In this document: positions 42,000 through 54,050 of the stretch, one piece after another | How the letters are laid out: each line of letters opens with the position of its first letter | How positions within the stretch are numbered: position 1 is the stretch's first letter | Assembly (NCBI GenBank): GCA_000469685.2 | Contig: LS997567.1 | Span: 35,399,005-35,463,004, forward strand | From: Haemonchus contortus | Taxonomy: Eukaryota; Nematoda; Chromadorea; Rhabditida; Trichostrongylidae | Direction of reading: 5' to 3' | DNA length: 64,000 nt | Position numbers and translations under genes: made by a program | Notes under the pieces: generated by a model | Told to the model about the DNA's origin: nothing | The model's input: only the letters and a program-made list of their open reading frames with translations | Databases searched by the model: none

Positions 42000-43165
42000 G
42001 TTGCATTCTCATGTTTTCAGTGTTCTATCAAACCAGGGAAGGATCCCAAGTCAAAATGGTTGTTTAAAAAGAGATTCTTATTCCTGAGCGCGTTCTCGCA
42101 CGTTACTCTCAAATATGGTTTCCGAATTCGAGGAGCAATTCTCCGAACGCAGCTATGAAGATGATTCTAGGTAACCACCCAACGAAGGCCAACCAGTAGA
42201 GAGGCATGGACACTCCATGTGCTCGAGACCATGTAGCAGGTTTTGTAGATGTGAATTTTGTGAATTCTGCAAGGTTTTCCCTTTGAGCTAGAAATACCTT
42301 CCAATTGGATTTCATACCATCCTGCCATCTTTTGATATTCGAGGTGATCCCTTTCCTACCGAGAATTTCTTTGCATATTTATACATTCCCCCGCCCGACG
42401 GTCTACCACTTCAACGTGGTAAGAGGGTGGCGTTTAGGCTTGTAGGCGTGTCGGATTTTCAAAAGTTTTGTTTATGTAACAATAATATTCCTGTTTCTTT
42501 CTGGTTTTTTTTAAATATTTTATCACAAGCTCTAATGCAAAGATCCGGTACTCTTCAGTCATGCGGGGGTTAATCTTGACCGACTTGCCGCTTCGCGTTC
42601 GAAGCTGTGGTCAGGTAGACGTGCGAAGAGCTGGAGGGATGGCGGCCCCCTTGCTTGAGTCGCCCTTGTCCGTCCGCCCGAGGTCGCGGTTGAATTCGTT
42701 CTTCACGCGTTAATTTGCGCACAGCAAGCCCCTGTATTTTACGTCTAGGTCATCGCGTTCTGGATCAAGGACCAGGACTCGCTCGGGGAAATATCCGCCT
42801 ACCAAAAGGACGGCGTCCTGTCGCCCTGCCACATGCTCTCTTCACTACCATCAGATGTCGGCTTGCATGGTCCGAAAACTCTCGTCTGAATTTCCTACTC
42901 CTCGACGGAGTTCTTCGTTGGTGCCTTCATCATTTTTCAGTTACCATTTATATAAATACCTATATATAACTGATAGTCCAACGGCACGTCTGCATGTCTG
43001 AACGGCTATGCGTAGGCTTCAGCTCCCTCTGATCCAGAATGGCTATAGTCACGATGGTGAAGACTCAGCACCGTCCCTCAAGGCAGTGTTGAGACTCCAG
43101 GGGGCAAGCTTGCTAAAACAGCAATAAAATAGCCTCAGAACCCCGCGCACTGGACCCAGCCGTCT
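42000..43165. other. Intergenic, upstream of gene 2; GC-rich toward the RTE element
   Basis: 42000-42550 shows nothing assignable beyond a CCAGGGAAGGATCCCAA fragment shared with 2633 and a 6-bp-stem hairpin at 42409-42426. 42560-43165 is GC-richer and probably the 5' untranslated part of the RTE element. The gene 2 promoter should lie above 41850, but no motif stands out. Confidence 0.35.
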
Positions 43166-43168
43166 CCG

Positions 43169-45990
43169 ACGTCGGACGGTATGGCGACCGATGAGAGGCG
43201 AAGAAATCTCGGGTTGCGCAGGGCGCCTTTGATTTTGGACTATGACAGCACTCCATCCACACGACACAGACTGTTTCCTACTCTATACCTACATCGCGAG
43301 AACAGTCTTCCAATGCCGTTGTCCAAGAACTCCTCGATGCGGCTACAAACATTAAATATCATGTGATTGTGCTGCAAGAAACCAAGAGCAGGAGAAGCGA
43401 CGTACGACGGAACCCTCATCATTCGCGGTGAAAAGCTTCCATCCCGAAACGTCGGCGGCGCTGGTTCCGTCGTGCACCCATCTGTCGTCCATATTGCCGA
43501 TTACCACGAGATGCTGTCTCCTCGCGTTGCCATCCTACGCCTACGACATGAAGACCATCTCTATCGTCAACTGCTACTCCCCACACTGCAGCTGACGAAG
43601 TAAAGCTCGATGCGTCTTACGACCAACTTGAGGAAATCATCCACAACGAAAAGTCCCTCTACAAATTCGCTGCTGGAGATTTCAACACTAAGCTTGGCGA
43701 AGCACAAGAGTAGGAGTTCAGGATTGGAAGGTTCGGAATGGGGGACAGAAACGAGAACGGAAACCGTCTAGCGGGACTCCTCTCTGCGGCTCGACTCTTC
43801 CATGAAAATTCCTTCTTCCAAAAGAAGGAAAATCGCCGCTGGACATGGGAGTCTCCAAACTGTACAACTCATGCTGAACTGGACCACATATTAACAAACA
43901 GAAAGTGGTGCTTACTAGATGTTGGTGTGGTACCATCTTTTTGCAGCGGTTCCGATCATCGACTCCTTCGCGCTAAGATCAGATTCAGTCACAAGCTGGA
44001 AAAGATCTCTCAACATCGCGCGAAGAGCTAGAGGCATGTTGTATGCGACGGAGATGTTCTGAATTACGTCTTATCCCGATATGACCGGCAGAGCCTGGAT
44101 GACCGGACCGAAGACTACGACGCGCTGGTTCGGGGTCTCCTCACTTGTGCTGAACAGGCTAAGGTTCCGCGAGCGGATACCTCCGCGCGCCTTTCAGATT
44201 CGACGAAGGATCTCCTCAGAAAAAGAAGAAGCTGAGGCTTGACCAGAACGCCACACATCTCGAAAGGCTGCGAGCGAATATCAACTGTAGACAAGCAGTG
44301 CGAAGAGACCTTTAGCTATACAGGGCGAAGTGACTACTGGAGGCAGTTTTGAACAGAGCTAGTCTGAGAAAATGCCATCGGGATCTTCAGGACCACAGTA
44401 TTCCACTTTCGTGTTTGAAGAAGGACGGAACACTTACAACATCGAGATTTGAGATGAAGTAAGTTACACTGAGGTTTTACACCAAACTCTACCAATCCAC
44501 AACACATGTGCGGAAACCCAAAATCTCCACTGGCGGAACAGCACCTCGGATCCTTTCTTTGGAGGTGAGAGTTGCGATTACGAGCATGGAAACTGGCACA
44601 ACCCAGGGCCCCAACAAGATCTCAGCCGACCTACTCCGTGCAGGAGGCTACAAACTTCAAGCGCTTCTCGCAGCACATATGACCTACCTCCAGAAGAAGA
44701 TCCCCAACCTGTGGAGGAACTCGCGGATGGACATTCTTTACAAGAAGGGAGACCGGGATGATCTCTGCAATTACCGCCCAATAGGCTTGTTAGGTGTGCT
44801 TTACAAGCTATTCACGAATATCATTCTGATCCGCCTATCACGAACGCTGGTTGAAGCTCAACCTGTAGAGCAGGCCGGATTCCGGAGGGAAATCAGATGC
44901 CTAGACCACATCCAAGCGGTCGCAGTGGTCATCGAAGTGAGTGTGCCGAGTATTCTGAATGCCTCTTGTCCTTACCTTTGTCGACTATGAAAAAGCTTTT
45001 GACAGCGTCGAAACGTATGCGGTCTTGTCTGCACTGGTTGATCAAGGAGTGGACCCTCCCTACATAAGAACACTATCTGCCTGCAGCAGTCGCTGCAGCG
45101 CGACGGTGAAGCTGTTCCAACGACCTCTCCCTATTCCCATAGATAAGGGTGTGAGACAAGGCGACACTATTTCGCCGTAGCTATTCACAGCCGCGCTGCA
45201 GTGGGTTGTGAAATCGCTCGAATGGGACGAAAAAGGCATTCGTGTGGACGGACGGTTCCTCTCAAATCTCTGCTTTGCGGACGACATCGTTCAATTTTCA
45301 AGCAGCATTAGGGAAGCTGAAGCTCAGCAAGCTTTTCAAGCAGACAGTCCAAACAAAGACACAGTTCATGAAGAATGCTTGGGCCGACGAAGGTCAAGTT
45401 AAGATCGATGGTACACCCATCAAAGAAACCTCGTCATACGTTTATCTCGGGCGTTCCATGGATATGGAGAACGACATGAGGGAAGAACTGGTGAAACGGC
45501 AGAAAGCAGCGTGGGCAGCCTTCGGACCTCTGAAATAGGTTACCAACCATCTGGCTGACCCGGAACGTCACGCTAATCTGTTCGATTCCACTGTTCTCCC
45601 TCTGCTACGGGTAGGAGACTTGGGTGACCAGTGCATCCACGTCAAGGGCTCTGAGCACAAGTCACAGAGCGCTCGAGCGATGTATTTTGAGGTTCAACCG
45701 AGTCACGCAATATCGAGCTGGACTCCGCAGCTCCGATATGCGCAGAATGCCTCGATTCCGCGATCCGGTGGAATTATGAAGAACGGAAATTTTCGGTGGG
45801 CCGGTCATATAATGAGAAGAGATGATGACAGATGGATAAGAAGAACAGTCGAGTAGGCTCCCATAGGATCTTCACGATCTAAGGCTAGGTCTGCTACGAG
45901 ATGGGGGGTTGTACTTGTCGGTCACGTGAAACAGCTGCGACAGCAGCTGAACGACTCCTCGTTCTCCATCTTCGTCGGATCCTGAGTCTA
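43169..45990 (+). mobile_element. RTE-type LINE, nearly full length, broken
   Basis: The endonuclease part runs from about 43180 to 44030: [12 protein letters not shown] (43356-43395), GDFNTKLGE (43676-43704), NRRWTWESPNCTTHAELDHI (43832-43890) and the catalytic SGSDHRLLRAK (43942-43977). The reverse transcriptase follows from about 44510: NYRPIGLLGVLYKLF (44770-44815), QAGFRREIR (44870-44900), TFVDYEKAFDSVE (44970-45010), GVRQGDTISP (45150-45178) and FADDIVQF (45276-45300). The WAGHIMRRDDDRW tail is at 45798-45836. Frameshifts and stops occur after GEAQE, in the linker, after TISP and near 45538. The catalytic D and ADD motifs survive, so decay looks moderate. Confidence 0.88.
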
Positions 45991-46099
45991 CCGTGGATGG
46001 CAATCGCGAAAGACAGAAGCGAATGGTTTTTTGCTGGTGCTCGCACATGAGTGAAGACGAGCCGTATAAGTTCAAGTATCTATACATTCCATACTCATG

Positions 46100-46280
46100 A
46101 CGGGGTGGAGAGGGTCTTTTGGCGGCTGAGGCACCTTCCCACACGTGTAGTCCAGTGTCGAATCCCACATCAGTGTTTGCCCAGATCAACCAAGCCTTCG
46201 GTAGTCCAATTTGTGCATTTCTTCAACCGAGTGAGTGCGTTTATCGGCACCACACTCATTCGGGTAGGCACTGACCTGCA
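46100..46280 (+). repeat. tRNA-derived SINE fragment
   Basis: Similar to the SINEs at 58684 and 59205: a GTGTAGTCCAGTGTCGAATCCC stretch (box B-like GTCGAATCC) and the downstream CCAGATCAACCAAGCCTTC landmark. It is diverged. Confidence 0.5.
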
Positions 46281-46787
46281 CTTCGGCTAGACACCGCATC
46301 TTTATATAGGCCATATACGCATTTAAAACGTCACTCTGGAAGGGAGTGGGATGCAGGCTCTATTAAAAGAGGGATTCGATAGACCCAAAGACTTAATTTA
46401 TTTTATTCTTTACATTCACGCAAAATTTTTGAGCTATATGCACACTCCAGTGCCAGGAAACTCAAAGGCTGTTTGCAAGTACCGAAAGCATCACGGTTAT
46501 GATTTGTCATCTTGTTGATGACTCCTGGACAGCAGCTCTTCGTGATTTGGGAGCGTGTGCGACTGTGCGCGGCGGTTCCGAAACCAAGACAATCTTCATA
46601 TAAGCAGCTGAAGATAATGAACCTCCTGCACATACAAAGGCACTAATACAGCAGCTAGATGTTTATTTCGGGAAAGGTCACTTCGCCTATGTTGCCAAAT
46701 GGTACAACCGGTTCATATTTTCCCTTCGCGTACCATTTACACCTTACATGATTGCTTCATTTGTGTGATGTTTTCCAACTCAAAGTA

Positions 46788-47760
46788 ATGAGTAGAGGAA
46801 AGTTGCCATCCGATTTCGAGAAAAGTCAAATTCACCAAAAGAAGGTGCTGGGACTGCCAAATCGTGGAATCGCTCGATTTGGGTCATTGTCGAAAATTCC
46901 GCCAGAAATCCTACAGAGCATGGGACCAAAATGAGTACGGGACGTTCTTCGTTACTTTTGGGAAAGACAAGCGACGAATTTCGAGAGAAGCGCCGAATAC
47001 GACTAAGCCATACCCAAATATCGGGTCCTTTTTGAAGCTCAGTGTCTCTAGGATTACTGTTTGAACGTAATAGGTAACTCTGGGCTTGTCGTTGAGCGGA
47101 GAATAAGGGAAGCACGCTTTATGACCGAAAATCGCGTTGTTCGGGTTTCTTCCGCCATGAATTGTATCCGAACCAATCGGAGTAAAATGCCTTTTTATGG
47201 CTTGCCGTTTACTCCTTCTTCTCTTGTTGATTCGTTTTACAGGTTGTTTTTCCAACTAAAAATGTTTGTTTAATCTTCCGATTGGTAACCAATCCCACTG
47301 GCACGATCTGAGGAAAGTTAAGCTTCACTTAGCCGGACAAAATTTCTAGGGAAGAGGAGTTATGGTATGGGCAGCAATCTATTCTCGTAAACGCCTTTAC
47401 GTTTTGTTCCAGATGAGCTCAATTGTTCTGGTTATCAATTCGTATTGCGCCGAGCTTTCCTTCCTTTCTGGCGTCAGAGTTGGCAGAAGAGCCCCGTATT
47501 CGTGCGAGATGATGAGCCTATTCACGTCAGCCGGAGCACTCATTGTCAGGCGTGTTTTGGTCGGCACCAAATCGACCTCTTGCCCTGGCTCGCTAACAGC
47601 CCTGTGTTGAGTATGATGGAAAAAGTATGGGGACTTATAGTCAAGAAGATTCATGAAGGAAACAAGCAGTTCTAGGTATAAGTGAGCTGAAGAAAGCAAT
47701 CGTCATTGCTTGTGGCACCAAATTGACCAGGAACTCATAGGCAGCCTTCATTTTTGCTTA
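46788..47760 (+). pseudogene. Tc1-like transposase remnant
   Basis: Begins MSRGKLPSDFEKSQI (46788) with NRGIARFG following, then KRRISREA..TTKPYPNI and LSVSRITV blocks (46970-47060). VWAAIYSRKR (47362-47395) and a C-terminal VFVRDDEPIHVSRST...HQIDLLPW...MEKVWGLIVKKIHEGNKQF (47500-47672) follow. The usual DLNPMEKVWG reads VLSMMEKVWG. Frameshifts lie near 46930, 47040 and 47470. No terminal repeats were identified. Confidence 0.82.
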
Positions 47761-47781
47761 GACAGTCGTATTTCTCTGGTA

Positions 47782-47873
47782 GTTTGAAGGAATTTGAACT
47801 CAATTAGTTAATAACCACTTTTCCTGAGTTTGAAGGAATTTGAACTCAATTAGTTAATAACCACTTTTCCTGA
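47782..47873 (+). repeat. Exact 46-bp tandem duplication
   Basis: The unit GTTTGAAGGAATTTGAACTC...CACTTTTCCTGA at 47782-47827 is repeated without mismatch at 47828-47873. Confidence 0.9.
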
Positions 47874-48174
47874 AGTGCAATAGAACCTGAGTTTTGTGGA
47901 AACTTACGGGTGGCTGTATCAATAGGGATACGCAGTGAATTCGGTACGGCCCCGAAAAAGGAAAACCGTGGAAGTAAATCGCATCAAATCGAAAATTGAT
48001 GTAAAAGATGAGATGTGTGTCTATCTGAGACTGATTACGTGATAACACTTTGTCGCCTCGGGATATGAGCAATGTCCCTCTTTTTCAAGTTTCCCGCCAC
48101 TCTCCAAATTCGCCAATACTTCTATTTAGTTTGACTCGACTAGATGCGCTCTATGTTGTAAATGACTGGTTGAA

Positions 48175-48420
48175 TGCATGCAATCCCGTCTAGGGAATTT
48201 GCTTCCGCATTCAAATTCCATGGCCTATACAAAGACTTGTGGTGGCCAGCCGATACAAGTCAGTGGCTTCTATCCTCCCAGACGAGTCCGGTACCCATTA
48301 ATTGACCTCGTACGGATGAAATGTTTAGTTGGCTTAGGCGGATATCGATCGCAGGTTCAAATCCGTGACCATGCGTGTGAGACAGTGCGAATTAGCAACT
48401 GCATCCCCTCCACCCTGAAT
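48175..48420 (-). repeat. tRNA-derived SINE (minus)
   Basis: The minus strand reads ACGCATGGTCACGGATTTGAACCTGCGATCGATATCCGCCTAAGCC (landmark range), with box B-like GGATTTGAACC. Then come GGTACCGGACTCGTCTGGGAGG and a tail GGCTGGCCACCACAAG. It matches the plus-strand SINE at 59205 over the whole body. Confidence 0.7.
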
Positions 48421-48426
48421 GAAGTA

Positions 48427-49461
48427 TTAGGGTGTCCGGAAAGTGTCGTGAAAATTCAGCAGATTTTTTCAATACAAAATAACTGAAGAATAAACTCAGA
48501 TCACTAATAAAGGTAGTGGCCCTTCTTAGCCACAATGCCTCTCCACCAACCGGACAGGGCATTGAAGCCATTTCCCCGTTATGAGGAGAGACGTGACGTA
48601 ATTCACTCATCAAAACCTACTTGACTTCTCGAAAATTGCTGAACTTTCTCTCTGTAGAGTAGGCTTACGAACATACGAAGGGATGACAGCCATATGGGCT
48701 AAGGTAAGATGAACATGTGGGGATCGGTGTAGCCAGGTTATACAAGTCTTTCCAGTTCACCCATCGACGTGCTCGCGTGGGATGGTCGAGCACTATCACG
48801 CCACAAGTGAAAACTTCAATGTAATCGGTGCAAAATGGATTAATGAAGTCAGTTGAGTCAGTCGTTCGTTTACAGTCTAGGAGCTTATAATGCACACTGA
48901 CTCGCACTCAACGCTCCTGCTCAGTCAAAGAGCGCCCATATTTGCAAAGGTTCTTGCTTCGAAAGTGACTCTTGCCTAGAACGTCGTGAATGATGGATTA
49001 GGGAATAGAGATCTCCTCTTCCATTTCCTGAAGCTTCAAGGAGGATTGCTCTAACTGGAGGCCAGAACAGTGTCGGTATTTGCGGAAAGTGGACATTCGC
49101 TCAGATAAACTTCATCGAAGCAAATTTCTTCTTAGAGGAAGCCATAGTCCATTCATGGTAGGCGACAAGGGGGGGGGGCACACTGCCGCTCGTCAGTCAC
49201 CATATCATATTGCAAGCCTCAGTGTCGAAGCGATTAATTTCGTAATGGAAAGCTCCGGTGGTCATATCGACACATCGTTCGGTCGGCGATTAATTACTTC
49301 GACCGACCATGTCAAATACCGATAAGTCATAGTATTGACCTATCAACAATGCCCTTCTGCCTGCTATCGAAGCTATGTACAGTTCTCTTCAAAGAGTTCA
49401 CGATTAACACGTTTTCAAAGTTGAAAAACAAAATTTTCTCAAAACTTTGCGGACACCCTAA
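48427..49461. mobile_element. Family A DNA element, copy d (cleanest copy)
   Basis: Terminal repeats TTAGGGTGTCCGGAAAGTG and ACTTTGCGGACACCCTAA, flanked by TA on both sides, 1035 bp. Internal sequence is shared with copies a and b (for example ATCGAAGCAAATTTCTTCTTAGAGG near 49110, the complement of the 1596-1640 block of copy a). No readable transposase. A 10-G run lies at 49169-49178. Confidence 0.75.
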
Positions 49462-49797
49462 TATAGCAACCACTCGGGTCGCTCGGCAGACGCCTGGCTC
49501 TCATCCTTCTCGTGTTGAAGTTTCCCGCCGCCTGTATTCTCCCAAGTTCGAAAGTTCCAATCAAAGAGAACGGAGCTGTTGATATCCAGCGAAACACGCA
49601 TACCGACACCTTCGTGCGCGTCCTGAATACCATGAGCGAAGTCCTGCTTAAGTCCTGTGTGTTCATGTAATATGTTTCGTTCCTCTCTTATTTTTATTTT
49701 ACTGAGTGTTTTCCCTCAAGCTAGGCGCAATTCACGCATGATAAGCTCCTTCCAAACGGATGCGCTTCGTTCCGCGCGTCCTTCGAAACTAGGTGGT

Positions 49798-49955
49798 TGC
49801 TTTCTAGTCCGCGTTTGGCCCGCAAGGGCGCGAGCGAGCGACAAGTGCGGCGCTTGCCTCTTATTAACAACTTATTCTTATTGTTTGTCGATACCGCCGG
49901 ACGAGTAGTCCCCCCGTCGCCCGCGCGCTCACCGGCCAAATCGCGGATTATGAAA
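49798..49955. repeat. GC-rich foldback
   Basis: Left arm CTAGTCCGCGTTTGGCCCGC...GGGCGCGAGCG and right arm CGCGCGCTCACCGGCCAAATCGCGGATTATGAAAG are imperfect reverse complements. It resembles the foldbacks at 7499-7925 in ending with CTTTCATA-type sequence. Confidence 0.45.
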
Positions 49956-50124
49956 GCGGCCGATCACGCCGCAGCCGTTGATTGCGGCGAGCCAGCCCGC
50001 GATTTTCGACAGACGTCGTAGTTGTCAGTGGGGCATACGATTTGCACTTGGTCCACGGTAGCCAGCCTCAAGAGGAGATAACACGAACTAATGAAAATCA
50101 TTCACTCCACTAACACTGTGTGGT

Positions 50125-50580
50125 GGGTGTATGTCGTTTGGCGCGATGGGCGGGATCGCACCGCACATTTGAGGCGGTTTGCTGGGTGGACAACTCGTTC
50201 AGATCGCGCAACCCTCTGACTGTCCTCTTCGGCTAATAGAAGCGCGATCAATGAGGCCGCTAGTATTAGACGCCGTATTGCGGACCTGCGTGTATTTTGC
50301 CTACATACATCATCTACTTGCGTGTTTTTATTGCTTCTTGTGCTTTCACAATCCCCTTTCTCCATAGATACTGTCAAGTTACAACAATAAGCAGTAAAAC
50401 ATCACGCAAAAGCGCCAAATAGATGATGTATGCAGGCAGAATACAAGCAGGTCAGCAATTCGGCGTCTAATAGTAGTGGCCTCATTCGTCACGCTTCTAT
50501 CGGCTGGAGAGGACAGACAGAGGGTTGCCCGATCTAAACGAGTTGTCCACCCCGCAAACCGCCCCAAATGGCGCGATAGA
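50125..50580. repeat. Inverted repeat, about 455 bp
   Basis: CAACTCGTTCAGATCGCGCAACCC, CGTATTGCGGACCTGC and CATCATCTACTTG in the left half are mirrored by CAAGC..GATGATG, GCAGGTCAGCAATTCGGC and GGGTTGCCCGATCTAAACGAG in the right half. It is a foldback MITE; open frames on both strands are by-products. Confidence 0.7.
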
Positions 50581-50586
50581 ATCCTA

Positions 50587-50697
50587 AGGTGACGTTGCAG
50601 CACCACACAGGGGGGCGGTCGTTCGGCGCGATGAGCGGCGCAACCCCGCCCTTCGCGCCGAACGACCGCCCCCCTGTGTGGTGCTGCAACGTCACCT
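50587..50697. repeat. Perfect 44-bp-arm hairpin
   Basis: The arm 50587-50630 (AGGTGACGTTGCAGCACCAC...TTCGGCGCG) and the arm 50654-50697 are exact reverse complements with a 23-nt loop. The arms are GC-rich and include GGGGGGCGG. It directly follows the 50125-50580 inverted repeat. Confidence 0.9.
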
Positions 50698-51014
50698 CAA
50701 GATCGCCGTGGACCTGCGCTAAGCAGGCGGATGACCTAGTTTCTACGAACGCGCGAAACGGACGCTCGCCTTCCATAACCCCTACGCCTGCACGGGCGGA
50801 ATCCAGTTCTCTCACTTTCTATGACTGGAAATCGGTGCCTCAAATCTGCCGCTTGCACTCGCTTTAAATTCTAACGCCGTACGTTTTTCTATTATATTTG
50901 GTACTTCTTTCGCGCGCTCCGCTCTTCAGGGCAGAGTCAGATTGCAAAACCACCCCCCAGCATCCCCATCCTACCACCTGCACCCTTACCTAATTCGAAC
51001 CCCTCAAGTTCGAA

Positions 51015-51242
51015 TGGGTATGGGTACTTACGTGCGTCCGAGGATGCGCGCGGCAAATTGCGCGGCGAAGTTCGTGGCGATACGAACGTGTCTGACTCCT
51101 CTTATTGGGGCACAGACTTGAAGTAGAGTAGTTAAGTAGGGCCAGCCGATCCTACTAACCGACTCTACTTCAAATTCGGGAAGCGCCGAACTTCGCCGCG
51201 CAATTTGCCGCGCGCATCCCCGGACGCACGTAAGTTCCGTCC
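51015..51242. repeat. Palindromic MITE, family B, copy 3
   Basis: Ends ACTTACGTGCGTCCGAGG and CCCCGGACGCACGTAAGT; the internal ACTTGAAGTAGAGTAGTTAAG is mirrored by CGACTCTACTTCAAATTCG. Confidence 0.75.
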
Positions 51243-51378
51243 TCCAGTTCGAATGGACAACATTTGCTCCTGCCCAAACTACTGTGAGTGGAGTCTAGTC
51301 CTACCACCTATCATTAGTGTTTCCATCTTGTCACTTGTACTCTTGCAGAATTTGAACGTTCTAGGTCCACGGGAACAG

Positions 51379-51637
51379 GACGGGTATGTGACCATTCACG
51401 CGATTCTGGGTGCGCGCGGCAAAATGCGCGGCGAAATTTGAACGCTTTGGCGCCTATTATAGGGGCACAAACTTGAAGTAGAATAGATTAATATGGCCAG
51501 CTGATCCTACCAATCTCTTCTACATAAAAGTTGGTCCCAATGATAGGCGCTAAAAGCATCAGAACAGCTATGAATTTCGCCGCCCAATTTGCCGCGCGCA
51601 CCCAGATTCGCGCGAATGGTCCGTGTCCCGAACAGGA
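51379..51637. repeat. Palindromic MITE, family B, copy 4 (variant ends)
   Basis: Ends CCATTCACGCGATTCTGGGTGCG and its complement GCACCCAGATTCGCGCGAATGG, with the family core TTTGGCGCCTATTATAGGGGC and its mirror. Confidence 0.7.
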
Positions 51638-51639
51638 GT

Positions 51640-53460
51640 GACCGCGATGCAGTCCAGCTCACCAGCTACCCCAAACACGCGACTCATGTTCTTGTCCAGA
51701 GCCCTCTTTGGCTGCATATAAGTGAAGCATATAGTAGAGGATTTCTACATCTCAAACAAGATCGGGCTGTGGAATGAAACATGCTGTCTGTGAAATCCTG
51801 CGCTTACTGCATTATACTTCACCGCAACCTCACCGTACGGATCGAATTACCATACAGAAACTTCAACCCGTTAACTTGAACCCCCTTAAATAAGTTTAAT
51901 AACAACTCCTACTCTAGATGCTTGCAATCGCTGAATAAATTGGACGGAAATGACCTCATCACTATCAATCATCCTAGCATGAATATTATAAATGACACAG
52001 AAAGCAAAGATATAAAGCGAAAACATTTAAAAGCACGGCTATTAGTGAGAACAACAAAGAAGCAAACGAACAGCGCATGGAAGACGATTACTGGCGCAAA
52101 AATGTCGCTACAGGGGCCACGCGCGTTCACACCTCACCTGCGCTCTCTCGGCAAGAGAGTACCCCAATAATCAATTCTTCTTCCGACTCGAGTTTCGAAG
52201 TCAGCCTTTAACCCAGCTAAGTGCTCCTAATACCCTGGTGCTGGAGCAAAAAAAACCTCACACGCCTATCTTGGAACCGTTCCTGAACCCCAGTACAGAC
52301 TCACAAAACGTTCGCCCCGTCCTCTTCTCTGCGCTCTAGCCCTTACCGTTCGAGATTCAGAGCACAGTGGAGTTGACTCTCTCCATCAATATTCACACCG
52401 ATAATGGTCACAGTATGACAAAATGTAAAAATGTATGAAAGTGTATGAAAAAATAAAGCTGGGAAACGTTGCAGCAAAAGGTTGTTGGGACCAGGTTCAG
52501 CAGAAGAGTCCTAATACCGCGAAATTTTCCATGATAATGCTCAATCTCATAGATGCGGGATTTATTCGAAATCATCGCGTTACTCGAAAAGATTGCTGAT
52601 CCGAAAACCAATCCAAGAAAATTGCTGAGTTCTCCTTTACGGATGTCCATAAAAATTCTCGTATGATTGAAAACGACACATTTCTTTACCATTCACCACA
52701 AGAAAAAACTTGCAGTAAAAGCAGACAGACGAAGATGAATGTGGATGAAAGTGCTCAATGAAGAGAAGAATAAAATATGAAGACTGGAGTAGGAGATATA
52801 AGATGATTACTCGGAAACTTGAGTAACACTTACGATCAACCGCACGGTAAGCGCGCCACGCCACAAATGCCTGCAGACTGAATGCACGCGCACGCGTTTG
52901 ACTTCTTAACACGTAAGTTACTTGTTAATACCAGTGAGTGTGCACATACAGCTTCAAATGAGTTAACTCACGAGTTATAACTTTTTTGTGCCTCCACTCA
53001 CTCGTCTCTGAGGTAACTTTGCTATAATGGTTGGGTGCTGACTTTTTTGTCAAAGTAGACTCAGCTGAACCGATATCCATTCTATGAATGAGAACATTGC
53101 TTCATTCTAAATTACGAGAAAGAAAACTACCCAAAACAAATAAATAAGCTCGATGAGAGCATCAAACAAGCAACACTATAAATTGTGAAAATTAAAATAA
53201 TTAAAAATGAAGAAACTATCTTAGAAAACTGTAGCAAATTGGCAGAAGATGACCTTTCCAATTTATTGTTAATAATGCCCGAATATGTTGATGAGGTGAA
53301 GTAGACTCTGGAGCATATCTCATGATTACATCAGTCTATTTCTTACACTTGGTCTTGCTATTTGAAAACGTTCAATCGCTGTTGTGATAGTAATGAAGTT
53401 TCACAAGTCGGCGATTTGTGGGCGAAACTAGGACCTCGGCTTGATTCAATCCCGTACATG
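51640..53460. other. Unassigned stretch; possible minus-strand exon fragments
   Basis: Between 52400 and 52920 the minus strand has open segments, one ending in a GTAAGTG donor near 52835 (..VAWRAYRAVD) and one running KCVVFNHTRIFMDIRKGELS near 52670-52610. They do not join in phase and match no family I know. The rest is AT-rich without features. Confidence 0.25.
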
Positions 53461-53465
53461 TGTGA

Positions 53466-53748
53466 TGTGTGGGGGTATGGGTACATTCACCCAGAACTGG
53501 ATAGACGCGGCAAACCGCGCGGCGAAATTCGTGGTGATTAAAACGACTTTGGCGCCTATCATTGAGGCACGGATTTCAAGTAGGTTGGATAAGTAAGGCC
53601 AGCTGATGCTATTTATCCATCCCACTCCAAATTTGTGCCCCAATGATAGGCGCCAAAGCCGTTTTACCCACCACGAATTTCGCGGTTTCGCCACACATCG
53701 GGGACGGAACATTCACCCAGTTCTGGGTGAATGTTCCGTCCCCTGATG
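53466..53748. repeat. Palindromic MITE, family B, copy 5 (variant ends)
   Basis: The core TTTGGCGCCTATCATTGAGGCAC is mirrored by GTGCCCCAATGATAGGCGCC. The ends carry CATTCACCCAGAACTGG and its complement CCAGTTCTGGGTGAATG. The open frames here are repeat by-products. Confidence 0.72.
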
Positions 53749-53789
53749 TGTGGCGCCGTGATCTTGTGGGTGTAGTGCATCTTGTAGGA

Positions 53790-54050
53790 ACAAAATTGTC
53801 GCGTCGCGGCGAGATGGACGCCGCGCGTGAAGGAATGTAGTAGAATGCAGCTGCAAGTAAAAAATACAGGAACAAAGAAGTAATGGTAGAATCATGCCAA
53901 AAGTAATAACCGCATAGTGGCTGAGCTCTATGAAGAACGCTAAGACTGTAATAACGAGGCAGATGGTCCGCGACAGCCGCGTGCGGCGGATCGATGACAC
54001 AGAACCGTTCCTACTGCCCGTCTCCCTGTCTCCCTGATCTTGTCCTTTAC
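53790..54050 (-). repeat. Dispersed repeat family C, copy 2
   Basis: The minus strand reads GAGACGGGCAGTAGGAACGG...CGCGGCTGTCGCGGACCATC...TTGGCATGATTCTACC...CTGCATTCTACTACATTCCTTC...CGCCGCGACGCGACAATTTTG. Copy 3 at 60935-61150 is about as long and clearly collinear. One frame encodes a hydrophobic stretch in both. Confidence 0.65.

Noticed and set aside
50102..50867. Overlapping open frames on both strands around 50.1-50.9 kb
   Set aside because: They mirror each other across inverted repeats; GC-rich palindromes rather than genes.
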